41,345 nucleotides of DNA from Heyndrickxia sporothermodurans (GTDB lineage Bacteria > Bacillota > Bacilli > Bacillales > Bacillaceae_C): assembly GCF_016785185.1 (NCBI RefSeq), contig NZ_JAEKDY010000019.1; one strand, written 5' to 3'. Below, in pieces: positions 18,158 through 26,329 of this stretch. The position numbers were made by a program, and so were the translations under genes. The notes beneath the pieces were generated by a model, which saw only the letters and a program-made list of their open reading frames with translations, did no database searches and was not told the origin of the DNA. Numbering within the stretch: the first letter of the stretch is position 1; every line of letters starts with the position of its first letter.

Positions 18158-18215
18158 CTTTTAACCCCCTTTGTTCTCGATTTTTACTCACTAACATGGA
18201 ATGTTTTGTCTTTCA

Positions 18216-18244
18216 TTGTTTGAAACCTTTAAAAATAGTATAAT
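18216..18244 (+). promoter_or_regulatory. Promoter of the yvcI-rapZ-yvcK-whiA-crh operon
   Basis: TTGTTT (18216-18221) and TATAAT (18239-18244) are separated by exactly 17 nt, about 50 nt before the yvcI start and just downstream of the trxB terminator. A good sigma-A promoter by sequence. Confidence 0.65.
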
Positions 18245-18295
18245 TAAGTGACTTATATAAGAAATATACTTTTTTACCCTACTGAGGTGATGCCG

Positions 18296-18754
18296 ATGCA
18301 ACGAGTAACCAATAATGTGTATATAAAAGAAGATAAGGTGTTGCTTTTACAAAAACCGAGTAGAAACTGGTGGGTTGCTCCTGGTGGAAAAATGGAACAG
18401 GGGGAATCTGTTCGTGAATCAGTCATTCGTGAATTTCGCGAAGAAACGGGAATATATATTAAACAACCACTACTTAAAGGTGTTTTTACTTTCAATATAA
18501 AAGACGGCAAAGACATCATTTCGGAATGGATGATGTTTTCATTTAAGTCAACTGAAGGAGATGGCCAACCTCTGCAATACTCCGAGGAAGGCATTCTAAA
18601 ATGGCATCCTATTAAGGAAATAAACAAATTGCCAATGGCAGCGGGCGATTATCATATATTGGATTATGTGATCCACGGGAATGGGATCATTTATGGGAAT
18701 TTTACCTATACACCGGAATTTGAATTACTATCGTATCGATTAGATCCTAGTTAA
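18296..18754 (+). CDS. yvcI: Nudix hydrolase YvcI
   Basis: A 152-residue protein with a complete Nudix box from about 30 to 53 (GG-KMEQGESVRESVIREFREETGI), the metal-binding site of pyrophosphohydrolases that act on nucleoside diphosphate derivatives. The exact substrate of YvcI is not settled from sequence. The ATG at 18296 is preferred because GAGGTGAT is correctly spaced for it and the family begins MQRVTN; upstream in-frame codons lack a ribosome site. First gene of the yvcI-rapZ-yvcK-whiA-crh operon. Confidence 0.9.
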   Translation: MQRVTNNVYIKEDKVLLLQKPSRNWWVAPGGKMEQGESVRESVIREFREETGIYIKQPLLKGVFTFNIKDGKDIISEWMMFSFKSTEGDGQPLQYSEEGILKWHPIKEINKLPMAAGDYHILDYVIHGNGIIYGNFTYTPEFELLSYRLDPS

Positions 18755-18798
18755 TTACATAGACACGGTATTGGAAACTAATTTTAGGAGGAGAAAGA

Positions 18799-19686
18799 AT
18801 GAGCACAGGTGCAAATAATGTTCAATTAGTGATCATTACTGGAATGTCTGGTGCTGGTAAGACCGTTGCAATTCAAAGCTTTGAAGATCTCGGCTTTTTT
18901 TGTGTAGATAATTTGCCTCCTACACTGCTTCCGAAGTTTTTGGAACTAATGAAAGACGCGACCAACAAAATGAATAAAGTGGCACTCGTTATGGATTTGC
19001 GAGGAAGGGAATTTTTTGAGCACTTATTCAAGGCTTTGGATGATCTAACCGAAACTTCCTGGGTATCTCCGCGTATTCTCTTTTTAGATGCCGATGATTC
19101 AGTATTAGTGCGTCGGTATAAGGAAACAAGACGAATGCATCCATTATCTCCGTCCGGCTTACCGCTAGAAGGAATCCGTCAAGAGCGAATGCTTCTGGAA
19201 GAGCTTAAAGGACGGGCGCAAATAATTTTTAATACATCAGAATTAAAGCCGAAAGAGTTGCGGGAAAAAATTCTAGAAGAGTTCTCAATAAATAAACAAT
19301 CGATATTCACCGTCAATGTTATGTCGTTTGGATTTAAACATGGGATTCCAATAGATGCGGATTTAGTGTTCGATGTCCGTTTTCTTCCTAATCCTTTCTA
19401 TATTGAAAATATGCGTCCAAAAACAGGTCTTGACCAAGAGGTTTATGACTATGTTTTAAAATGGAACGAAACGAATAAATTTCTTGAAAAGGTTATAGAC
19501 TTATTAGCCTTTATGCTTCCTCATTATAAGCGTGAAGGAAAAAGTCAATTAATCATTGCGATAGGCTGTACAGGTGGACAACATCGTTCCGTAGCGTTAA
19601 CAGAATATATTGGACAATATTTTAAAAATGATTATCATACTAGAATTACACATCGTGATATTAAAAAAAGGAAGGTAACAACATGA
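18799..19686 (+). CDS. rapZ: RapZ/YvcJ nucleotide-binding protein
   Basis: A 295-residue P-loop protein of the RapZ (YvcJ) family. The Walker A GMSGAGKT is at 15-22. The C-terminal domain carries the family segments DVRFLPNPFY and the end IGCTGGQHRSVALTEYIG. In E. coli RapZ guides RNase E to the small RNA GlmZ and senses GlcN6P; the Bacillus protein binds and hydrolyses nucleotides and affects competence, with a less clear target. Its stop overlaps the start of yvcK by four bases (ATGA), so the two are translationally coupled. Confidence 0.95.
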   Translation: MSTGANNVQLVIITGMSGAGKTVAIQSFEDLGFFCVDNLPPTLLPKFLELMKDATNKMNKVALVMDLRGREFFEHLFKALDDLTETSWVSPRILFLDADDSVLVRRYKETRRMHPLSPSGLPLEGIRQERMLLEELKGRAQIIFNTSELKPKELREKILEEFSINKQSIFTVNVMSFGFKHGIPIDADLVFDVRFLPNPFYIENMRPKTGLDQEVYDYVLKWNETNKFLEKVIDLLAFMLPHYKREGKSQLIIAIGCTGGQHRSVALTEYIGQYFKNDYHTRITHRDIKKRKVTT

Positions 19687-20666
19687 GCATAGAAAAAAAG
19701 CCGCGGATCGTCATTATCGGCGGCGGGACTGGATTACCTGTATTATTAAGAGGGATTAAAAAATATCCGGTTGATATTACAGCAATTGTAACAGTAGCAG
19801 ATGATGGAGGAAGTTCAGGACGAATCCGAGATGAAATGGATATTCCCTCACCAGGTGATATTAGAAATGTCATGGCAGCACTTTCGGATGTGGAACCGTT
19901 AATTGAACAAATGTTTCAACACCGCTTTAAGACATCGAATGAGCTCGCAGGACATTCGTTAGGAAATTTAATTATTGCAGCTTTAACTTCAATTACCGGT
20001 GATTTTGTTCATGCTATACAAGAAATGAGCAGAGTGTTAAATGTGCGAGGCAAGGTGCTTCCGGCTGCTAATCAGAGTGTCGTTCTCCATGCAGAAATGG
20101 AAGATGGGACAATTGTCTCCGGTGAGTCAAAAATACCTTTTTCCGGGAAGAAAATTAAACGCGTTTTTCTGACTCCCGAAGTCATCCATCCTATGCCAGA
20201 AACCATTCGCGCTATTCGAAAAGCAGATTTAATCGTTGTTGGACCGGGGAGCTTATATACAAGTATTTTACCTAATTTACTCGTTCCAGAATTAGGTAAA
20301 GAGGTATGTAATGCCAAAGCAAGAAAGGTATATATTTGTAACTTAATGACACAAGCAGGTGAAACATTAGATTTCACTGCAAGTGATCATGTGAAAGCGA
20401 TTTATGATCATATGGATTGTTCGTTTATTGATACGATACTCGTAAATAATGAGGAAATTCCGACGATTATACAGGAGAAATACAAAGAAGAGCTTGCCAA
20501 ACCTGTAGTCTATGACGTCGAAAAATTAGTAGCACTTGGGATTGATGTCATCTATGATAAATTCGTCACTTATCATGATGGAGTCATCCGTCATGATACC
20601 GAAAAGGTTGCTAAAATACTTTACTCATTACTTGATCAGCCTTTAATGAATGTAGATTCTAAATAA
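19683..20666 (+). CDS. yvcK: YvcK/GlmR, gluconeogenesis factor
   Basis: A 327-residue protein of the CofD/YvcK (UPF0052) family. The N-terminal glycine loop GGGTGL is at 13-18, followed by VADDGGSSGRIRDEM and GDIRNVMAAL, both typical; VGPGSLYTSILPNLLVPEL lies in the middle. In Bacillus it binds UDP-GlcNAc and stimulates GlmS, steering carbon into cell-wall precursors, and is needed for shape during growth on gluconeogenic sources. This fits its place between carbon-control and envelope genes. It overlaps rapZ by four bases. Confidence 0.95.
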   Translation: MSIEKKPRIVIIGGGTGLPVLLRGIKKYPVDITAIVTVADDGGSSGRIRDEMDIPSPGDIRNVMAALSDVEPLIEQMFQHRFKTSNELAGHSLGNLIIAALTSITGDFVHAIQEMSRVLNVRGKVLPAANQSVVLHAEMEDGTIVSGESKIPFSGKKIKRVFLTPEVIHPMPETIRAIRKADLIVVGPGSLYTSILPNLLVPELGKEVCNAKARKVYICNLMTQAGETLDFTASDHVKAIYDHMDCSFIDTILVNNEEIPTIIQEKYKEELAKPVVYDVEKLVALGIDVIYDKFVTYHDGVIRHDTEKVAKILYSLLDQPLMNVDSK

Positions 20667-20787
20667 AGAAGCTCGGGGATTAATTATAATTTCCATTACC
20701 TACATTTTATATGAAAAGCTTCTCCCCTTTTATTTGGTAGTCAAATCGATGATTGCTAAAAAAGAATAGGGAAAGGAGGTATGAAGA

Positions 20788-21747
20788 ATGTCATTTGCTT
20801 CGGAAACAAAAAAAGAGCTCACAAATTTACAAATTAAAGATTGTTGTGCACGAGCAGAATTATCTGCTCTTATTCGTATGAACGGTTCATTGTCTTTTTC
20901 AAATAAAATCTTGGTCGTAAACGTTCAAACCGAAAATGCAGCAATCGCCAGAAGAATTTATACATTAATTAAAAGGATTTATGACACTCCTGTTGAATTA
21001 TTAGTTAGAAAGAAAATGCGTCTAAAGAAAAATAATGTGTATATTGTTAGATTGAGAACAAAGGCAAAGGAAATTTTAGAGGATCTTGATATTTTAGGTG
21101 AGGGATTTACATTTATTCATCATATTTCACCTGCATTGATTAAGAAAAAGTGTTGTAAACGGTCTTATTTGCGGGGAGCCTTTCTTGCAGGGGGATCAGT
21201 GAACAATCCGGAAACTTCATCCTATCATTTGGAGATTTTTTCACTATATAAAGAACATAATGATTCGTTGTGTGAACTTATGAATTTCTTTCACTTGAAT
21301 AGCAAAACATTAGAACGAAAAAAAGGGTTTATTACGTATTTGAAAGAAGCGGAAAAAATTACCGAATATTTAAATGTAATTGGCGCCCATAATGCACTTC
21401 TTCGCTTTGAGGACGTAAGAATTGTAAGAGATATGAGAAATTCAGTCAATCGCTTAGTCAATTGTGAAACGGCAAATTTAAATAAAACGATCGGTGCAGC
21501 ATTAAGACAAGTAGAAAACATTCGGTATATTGATGAAACGGTTGGGCTGCAAATTCTTCCGGATAAGTTAAGGGAAATTGCGGAATTGCGTGTGGCGTAT
21601 CAAGATGTCACCTTAAAGGAATTAGGGGAAATGGTTTCATCCGGTAATATAAGCAAGTCGGGCATAAATCATCGTTTGCGAAAAATCGACGAAATTGCTG
21701 ATAAGTTACGAGCAGGAGAAATAGATAAAAATTCAATGGCAAAATAA
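20788..21747 (+). CDS. whiA: WhiA, DNA-binding protein
   Basis: A 319-residue protein. The N-terminal two thirds have the LAGLIDADG-like fold known for WhiA, with the signature GAFLAGGSVNNPE at 130-142. A C-terminal helix-turn-helix (LKELGEMVSSGNISKSGINHRLRKI) lies near 275-300. WhiA lacks endonuclease activity; in Bacillus it affects cell division and chromosome segregation, in Streptomyces it controls sporulation. AAAGGAGG precedes the ATG. The 121-nt gap after yvcK holds only a weak hairpin (AGAAGCT / AGCTTCT), so the operon probably continues. Confidence 0.96.
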   Translation: MSFASETKKELTNLQIKDCCARAELSALIRMNGSLSFSNKILVVNVQTENAAIARRIYTLIKRIYDTPVELLVRKKMRLKKNNVYIVRLRTKAKEILEDLDILGEGFTFIHHISPALIKKKCCKRSYLRGAFLAGGSVNNPETSSYHLEIFSLYKEHNDSLCELMNFFHLNSKTLERKKGFITYLKEAEKITEYLNVIGAHNALLRFEDVRIVRDMRNSVNRLVNCETANLNKTIGAALRQVENIRYIDETVGLQILPDKLREIAELRVAYQDVTLKELGEMVSSGNISKSGINHRLRKIDEIADKLRAGEIDKNSMAK

Positions 21748-21785
21748 ATAATTTGAAGCTGAATAAAAAGGGGGATAAAGAATAA

Positions 21786-22040
21786 ATGATAGAAAGACAA
21801 GTTGAAGTTAAACTAAAAACCGGATTACAGGCACGCCCGGCAGCATTGTTCGTTCAGGAGGCCCATCGATTTTCTTCAGAGATCTTTCTTGAAAAAGATG
21901 GGAAAAAGGTAAACGCCAAAAGCATTATGGGATTAATGAGTCTTGCAGCTGGTGTGGGCTCAACGATTAGCTTAAGCGCAGATGGTCCTGATGAAAAAGA
22001 AGCTATAGACACGTTAGCTAAATTTATTGAAAATGAATAA
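21786..22040 (+). CDS. crh: Crh, catabolite repression HPr-like protein
   Basis: An 84-residue HPr-fold protein. Residue 15 is Gln in place of the phosphotransfer histidine of HPr (TGLQARPAA), which identifies it as Crh and not HPr. Ser46, the HprK target, is present in NAKSIMGLMSLA. Phosphorylated Crh acts as a co-repressor for CcpA. It ends the yvcI-crh operon at a strong terminator. hprK is about 9 kb upstream. Confidence 0.97.
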   Translation: MIERQVEVKLKTGLQARPAALFVQEAHRFSSEIFLEKDGKKVNAKSIMGLMSLAAGVGSTISLSADGPDEKEAIDTLAKFIENE

Positions 22041-22043
22041 AAG

Positions 22044-22074
22044 AAAAAGAACTGTCACTTGTACAGTTCTTTTT
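22044..22074. terminator. Bidirectional terminator between crh and clpP
   Basis: A perfect 12-bp stem AAAAAGAACTGT / ACAGTTCTTTTT around CACTTGT, with A and T tracts on the two sides, between two convergent genes. Confidence 0.85.
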
Positions 22075-22083
22075 CGCTTTAAT

Positions 22084-22677
22084 TTACTTTTTTTCTTCTG
22101 AACGTGTAATAATTTGATCAATTAGACCATATTCTTTTGCTTTTTCAGCTGTCATGAAATTATCGCGATCAGTGTCTCTTTCGATGACTTCTAGAGGTTG
22201 GCCTGTACGTTCAGCTAGTATTTTATTTAATTTTTCACGTAAGAATAAAATACGTTTAGCAGCAATTTCAATTTCAGTCGCTTGACCTTGCGCACCTCCA
22301 AGTGGTTGGTGAATCATTACTTCACTATTTGGAAGGGCATAGCGTTTTCCTTTTTCACCGGCAGCTAGTAAAAATGCACCCATCGATGCAGCCATACCTG
22401 TACAAATTGTTGATACATCGGATTTGATAAATTGCATTGTGTCATAGATAGCCATACCAGCTGTGATACTGCCACCAGGGCTGTTAATATAAAGGGAAAT
22501 GTCCTTACCTGGGTTTTCAGCATCTAAAAATAGTAGTTGAGCCACAATCGAGTTTGCTACATTATCATCGATTGCACTACCAAGCATAATGATACGGTCT
22601 TTAAGCAAGCGTGAATAAATATCATATGCACGTTCACCACGATTTGTTTGTTCAATAACTGTAGGAATTAAGTTCAT
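22084..22677 (-). CDS. clpP: ATP-dependent Clp protease proteolytic subunit
   Basis: A 197-residue serine protease. The catalytic triad is visible: S98 in GMAASMG, H123 in MIHQPLGG and D172 in RDTDRDNF. ClpP forms a double heptamer that degrades proteins fed by ClpX, ClpC or ClpE. The start is supported by AAAGGAGGAG on the minus strand. A CtsR operator and a sigma-A promoter lie about 90-120 nt upstream, so heat-shock control is expected. ClpXP also degrades proteins tagged by the tmRNA found later in this window. Confidence 0.97.
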   Translation of the reverse strand: MNLIPTVIEQTNRGERAYDIYSRLLKDRIIMLGSAIDDNVANSIVAQLLFLDAENPGKDISLYINSPGGSITAGMAIYDTMQFIKSDVSTICTGMAASMGAFLLAAGEKGKRYALPNSEVMIHQPLGGAQGQATEIEIAAKRILFLREKLNKILAERTGQPLEVIERDTDRDNFMTAEKAKEYGLIDQIITRSEEKK

Positions 22678-22768
22678 ACTTGCTCCTCCTTTTTGATTGG
22701 GTCGGCGAATGGTTGCCGATTTTTTATCAAATTTTTATTCAAAGGAAAATAAATCCTTATGTAATGTT

Positions 22769-22797
22769 ATCATACACTGATGGTCAATAAAGGTCAA
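22769..22797 (-). promoter_or_regulatory. clpP promoter
   Basis: On the minus strand TTGACC (22792-22797) and TATGAT (22769-22774) are spaced by 17 nt. The -35 lies within the CtsR box, so repressor binding would block RNA polymerase. Confidence 0.75.
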
Positions 22798-22798
22798 A
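22782..22798 (+). promoter_or_regulatory. CtsR operator
   Basis: The plus strand reads GGTCAAT-AAA-GGTCAAA, a direct heptamer repeat with a 3-nt spacer that fits the CtsR consensus with one change. It overlaps the clpP -35 element. Confidence 0.8.
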
Positions 22799-23005
22799 CA
22801 AATCACTTTCTATTTATAAAATTTTTTCTTCTTTTGATTACACTTTAATCATAGTATCCAAAATAAATGGTTTTTAAACTTTTTCGTAAATGGTTAGTTT
22901 TTTGTTGTTTTCGTTGAACGTTCCTTTCCGCTCCAGGGTGCTCGCTTTCCGCGGGGCGGGGGCGGTGAGCCTCCTCATCGCTTCGCTCCCCGCGGTGTCT
23001 CACCT

Positions 23006-23126
23006 GTCTAGCTCCAGCGCCTAGCCCCTCGAGGTCAAATAACCTTCGACAAATGAAGTTAAAGAGCAAACTTCATTTGTCGAAGGTTATTTGCTTGTCG
23101 GGGCTGACCAAGGCGCTTCCGCTTTT
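23006..23126 (+). repeat. Nested repeat (GTCTAGCTCCAGCGCC family), long form
   Basis: The ends are imperfect inverted copies (CCAGCGCC with GGCGCTTCC, then CTAGCCCC with GGGGCT). The centre is a long perfect palindrome described separately. The copy at 27391-27452 has the same ends but lacks the central hairpin. Confidence 0.7.
23036..23093. repeat. Perfect 25-bp inverted repeat
   Basis: Arms 23036-23060 and 23069-23093 are exact reverse complements around the 8-nt loop AAAGAGCA. This would form a very stable hairpin in DNA or RNA. It occupies the variable centre of the nested repeat. Confidence 0.9.
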
Positions 23127-23232
23127 CTTACTGTCCCGCTGATCCCGCAGGAGTCTCGCACCCTTCCGCTCCAATCCACTCTGTGCTTTCAATAATATTA
23201 TTAAAGCAAAAACTAAAGAAAAAACAGCTAAT

Positions 23233-23264
23233 AAAAAAACCTCTTGTTCTATTAGAACAAGAGG
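23233..23264 (-). terminator. Terminator of the tRNA-Arg gene
   Basis: On the minus strand an 11-bp perfect stem CCTCTTGTTCT / AGAACAAGAGG with a 3-nt loop is followed by seven T (plus-strand A, 23233-23239). Confidence 0.85.
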
Positions 23265-23270
23265 TGGGTA

Positions 23271-23342
23271 CGCCCTCGGAGGGAATCGAACCCCCATTTT
23301 AAGAACCGGAATCTTACGTGCTATCCGTTGCACCACGAGGGC
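23271..23342 (-). tRNA. tRNA-Arg (anticodon CCG)
   Basis: The minus strand folds as a tRNA of 72 nt without an encoded CCA. The acceptor stem is GCCCTCG / CGAGGGC with discriminator G, the anticodon arm is TAAGA-TTCCGGT-TCTTA, and the T-arm contains GGTTCGATT. The loop places CCG at positions 34-36, which reads codon CGG (Arg). It stands alone with its own terminator. Confidence 0.93.
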
Positions 23343-23493
23343 ATTTTATAAACCGTACGATAAAAAATTATATCCTATAACACTTGAAATTGCAATAAAT
23401 AATATGAAAACAAAAAGTTATGAATATATATATATGTACGGATACTTGAATGTAAGGTAAAATGTAATTGAAAGGCAAAGGGGGGAGATTTAA

Positions 23494-24834
23494 TTGGATT
23501 TAAAATTTGGCTTATACCAACAACAAACCTTAAAATTGTCTATGACGCAAGAATTGAAACAGGCAATCGAACTTCTCCAATATTCTACACAAGAATTGAC
23601 CTCTTTTTTGGAAGCGAAAGCGACTGAAAATCCTCTTATTCAATTAGAAAATACGAATATAAAATATATAGATATACGTAACGATGGATCGAAAAAAAGT
23701 AGGTCGAAAGTTAAAGAACGGGACGACAAGCAATGGATAGATCAAATATCCCAAACGTCAATGAGCCTTCAGGACTATCTATTTATTCAAATCTCTTTGA
23801 AAACGCTATCAAAAGATGAAAAAAGAACGCTTACTCAGCTTATTTATAATCTTGATGCAAATGGATATTTAACGATTTCGCTTGAGGAGGCAGCGCGGAT
23901 TTGCGGTTTGACAATCGAAATGGCGGATCAGTGTCTTAAATTAATCCATAATTTAGAACCAGCAGGAGTAGGAGCACGTAACCTTAAAGAATGTTTATTG
24001 CTCCAAATTAATCGAAAAGCGGATTGCCCACAAATTGTAAAGGATATTGTAGTAAACTATTTTAATGAATTTGCGGAGAAAAAATGGAAAGTTATTTCAC
24101 ATGAACTTGACGTTCAAATGAATGAAATTCAAAAGGCAGCAGATTATATTAAAAAACTTGAACCTCGGCCTGGTTCAGCTTATCATAAAGAACAGCCGCA
24201 ATATATTGTACCGGATTTAATTGTAACGATAGAAAATGATAATATTGAAGTTAGTCTTTTTCAAAAACATCTACCTAATGTGCAATTTCAAAAGGATTAT
24301 TATACGAAAATGTCTGCATATAAAGATCAACAAGTAAAACACTTTTTGAAAGAGAAAACAAAAGATTATCAGTGGATCATGAAAAGCCTTCAACAACGAA
24401 ATGAAACACTTTTAAAAGTAGGAATGGCGATTATCGAAAAGCAGTTTGATTTCTTTTTAAAAGGACCGGCGTATTTAAAACCGTTAACGATGAAAGAAGT
24501 GTCTCAGGAAATTGGCATACATGAATCTACTGTAAGTCGGGCCGTTCGAGAAAAATATATTCAAACACCGTTTGGGACTTATGAATTAAGATACTTTTTT
24601 TCTGCCGGCTTAATGAAAACGACGGGGGAAGAAGAAGAGCAAGCATCCGCATTTCAAGTGAAGACGATGATCGCAAATTTCATTGAGAAGGAAAATAAAT
24701 TAAAACCGCTATCTGACCAGTTAATCGTTGATAAATTAAAGAACCACGGAATCGTTGTATCAAGAAGAACGATTGCAAAATATCGTGAACAATTGAAGAT
24801 ACCTTCTTCTGCAAAGCGGAAACGGTATGGATAA
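23494..24834 (+). CDS. sigL: RNA polymerase sigma-54 factor (SigL)
   Basis: A 446-residue RpoN-family factor. Region I at the N-terminus is Gln- and Leu-rich (YQQQTLKLSMTQELKQAIELLQ), the part that contacts bacterial enhancer-binding proteins. A helix-turn-helix lies near 332-355 (MKEVSQEIGIHESTVSRAVREKYI), and the RpoN box SRRTIAKYRE at 423-432 reads the -24 element. The start is a TTG with GGGGGGAG upstream. In Bacillus SigL directs levanase, amino-acid and acetoin catabolism genes. A glutaredoxin-like gene follows after 17 nt. Confidence 0.95.
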   Translation: MDLKFGLYQQQTLKLSMTQELKQAIELLQYSTQELTSFLEAKATENPLIQLENTNIKYIDIRNDGSKKSRSKVKERDDKQWIDQISQTSMSLQDYLFIQISLKTLSKDEKRTLTQLIYNLDANGYLTISLEEAARICGLTIEMADQCLKLIHNLEPAGVGARNLKECLLLQINRKADCPQIVKDIVVNYFNEFAEKKWKVISHELDVQMNEIQKAADYIKKLEPRPGSAYHKEQPQYIVPDLIVTIENDNIEVSLFQKHLPNVQFQKDYYTKMSAYKDQQVKHFLKEKTKDYQWIMKSLQQRNETLLKVGMAIIEKQFDFFLKGPAYLKPLTMKEVSQEIGIHESTVSRAVREKYIQTPFGTYELRYFFSAGLMKTTGEEEEQASAFQVKTMIANFIEKENKLKPLSDQLIVDKLKNHGIVVSRRTIAKYREQLKIPSSAKRKRYG

Positions 24835-24851
24835 TAGTAAGGAGCGTTTAT

Positions 24852-25100
24852 ATGGAAGTAATTTTTTATACAAGAGAGAAATGTCAACTTTGTAAGGAAG
24901 CAAAGGAAGTATTAAAAATTCTTCAAAGTGACTATGATTTTGAATTAATAGAGAAAAATATTGACGATAGTGATGAGCTGACAGAAAAATACGGCTTAAT
25001 GATACCAGCCATTGAAATGAATAAAGATATCGTTCAATATGGACAAATTGATTATTATACATTAAGTAAACGATTGCAAAAAAAAGTTGATCCATCATAG
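24852..25100 (+). CDS. Glutaredoxin-like small thiol protein
   Basis: An 82-residue thioredoxin-fold protein of the glutaredoxin/DUF836 kind with a CQLC redox motif at 11-14 (YTREKCQLCKEAKEVL) and the cis-proline region at about 58 (GLMIPAIEM). Its partner is unknown. AAGGAGCG lies upstream, and it is likely cotranscribed with sigL, ending at the terminator at 25116-25158. Genes of this type commonly lie between sigL and cggR in Bacillaceae. Confidence 0.8.
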   Translation: MEVIFYTREKCQLCKEAKEVLKILQSDYDFELIEKNIDDSDELTEKYGLMIPAIEMNKDIVQYGQIDYYTLSKRLQKKVDPS

Positions 25101-25115
25101 TTGAATTTCTATATT

Positions 25116-25158
25116 TACCCTGCTAAAATAGAAGATGTAGCAAGGGTAATTTTTTTTA
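25116..25158 (+). terminator. Terminator before cggR
   Basis: TACCC-TGCT pairs with AGCA-AGGGTA (one bulge) and is followed by a long T tract (25150-25157). Confidence 0.75.
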
Positions 25159-25165
25159 TTGCTAA

Positions 25166-25201
25166 TGGGACATAATATGTCTACGCGGGACGTAATACGA
25201 C
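25166..25201 (+). promoter_or_regulatory. CggR operator
   Basis: The sequence TGGGAC-N6-TGTC-N4-CGGGAC-N6-CGAC matches the CggR operator layout (CGGGAC-N6-TGTC twice, 4-nt spacing) with two changed positions. It lies 25 nt before cggR, so CggR should repress its own operon and be released by fructose-1,6-bisphosphate. I see no unambiguous -35/-10 pair next to it. Confidence 0.8.
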
Positions 25202-25226
25202 CAGAAGAACTGAAGGGATTAATTCT

Positions 25227-26249
25227 ATGTATTCTTTAATTGAGCTTCAAAAGAAATTATTACCTGACATGCTTTTAATTATGCAAAAGAGATACCAAAT
25301 TCTTCGTTCTATTCGATTTATGGAGCCTGTTGGTAGAAGAACTTTGGCACAAGCACTTGGTCTATCAGAACGCATATTGCGTAGTGAAGTTGAATTTTTA
25401 AATGACCAAAAGTTAATCACGATTAAAACAAGTGGTATGACTATTTCTCAGCAAGGCCTATCCGTTTTACAAGGTTTGGAAGGAATAATGAGAGATGTAT
25501 CGGGTATTAATGAAATGGAAGAGCGATTAAAAAAGGAATTAAATCTTCAAGAAGTAGTAATCGTTCCCGGAGATAGCGATGAAACGCCATGGGTTAAACA
25601 AGAACTAGGAAGAGCTTGTGCAAAAAGAATGAAAAAGCGCTTAGTTGGGGAAAATATCATCGCAGTAGCTGGCGGAACGACGATGGCGGCTGTAGCTGAT
25701 ATGCTGACATTTGATTTTATTGGGAATACCAATACGCTGTTCGTCCCGGCAAGAGGCGGGATAGGTGAAGATGTCAAAAACGAAGCGAATTCCATTTGTG
25801 CAAAAATGGCTGAAAATACCGGCTGCAAACATCGTGTTCTATATGTACCTGATCAAGTAAGTAAAGAGGTTTATGACTCCTTTGTCAAAGAACCTATTAT
25901 TAAAGAGGTTTTAAGTTTAATTAAGAAAGCCAACATGGTTTTACATGGTATTGGGGATGCTAACGTAATGGCGGAGCGCCGTAATACGAAGGAAGAAGAT
26001 ATGAAAATCATTCAGGATGGACATGCGGTAGGGGAGGCTTTTGGTTATTATTTTAATGAAGCCGGAGAGGTAGTACATAAAGTTCCTACTGTTGGATTGA
26101 AACTTGATGATTTTTCTCATATCGAGCATGTCCTTGCGGTTGCAGGCGGATCTTCAAAAGCAAAAGCAATAAAGGCTTGCATGAAAAGTGCTACTAATTC
26201 AACCGTGTTAATCACTGATGAAGGTGCCGCAAAAAAAATATTAAGCTAG
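25227..26249 (+). CDS. cggR: Central glycolytic genes regulator
   Basis: A 340-residue SorC/DeoR-family repressor. The N-terminal winged helix-turn-helix is at about 30-80 (GRRTLAQALGLSERILRSEVEFLNDQKLI). The sugar-phosphate domain from about 100 has GENIIAVAGGTTMAAVADML, FVPARGGIGEDVKNEANSICAKMAE and HGIGDANVMAERR. It controls the gapA operon in response to fructose-1,6-bisphosphate. Its own operator lies directly upstream. The start ATG has a GAAGGGA site. gapA follows after 80 nt. Confidence 0.95.
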   Translation: MYSLIELQKKLLPDMLLIMQKRYQILRSIRFMEPVGRRTLAQALGLSERILRSEVEFLNDQKLITIKTSGMTISQQGLSVLQGLEGIMRDVSGINEMEERLKKELNLQEVVIVPGDSDETPWVKQELGRACAKRMKKRLVGENIIAVAGGTTMAAVADMLTFDFIGNTNTLFVPARGGIGEDVKNEANSICAKMAENTGCKHRVLYVPDQVSKEVYDSFVKEPIIKEVLSLIKKANMVLHGIGDANVMAERRNTKEEDMKIIQDGHAVGEAFGYYFNEAGEVVHKVPTVGLKLDDFSHIEHVLAVAGGSSKAKAIKACMKSATNSTVLITDEGAAKKILS

Positions 26250-26329
26250 TAGGTAAGTTATTCTTTTTCAAAAGAATTTACTTTTGAAATTAAATAAATA
26301 ATTAAGTGAACTTAAGGAGGAAATTATAA

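Larger units (their letters stand above)
22917..23184 (-). repeat. Bacillaceae GC-rich interspersed repeat, copy B, with a second repeat nested in it
   Basis: The outer parts (22917-23005 and about 23127-23184) match the repeat at 16831-16965 in inverse orientation: the right end reads CTCCAATCCACTCTGT. Between them, at about 23006-23126, sits another repeat that begins GTCTAGCTCCAGCGCC and ends GGCGCTTCCGCTTTT. A shorter relative of the inner one lies at 27391-27452. Short ORFs over this region are by-products of its GC content. Confidence 0.7.

Noticed and set aside
20667..20787. Terminator between yvcK and whiA
   Set aside because: The only pairing is a 7-bp stem with a loop of about 45 nt, too weak for a confident call; the operon probably continues.
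22845..23336. Two minus-strand ORFs between clpP and sigL
   Set aside because: They run through the nested repeat and, in one case, through the tRNA-Arg gene. No protein family resemblance.
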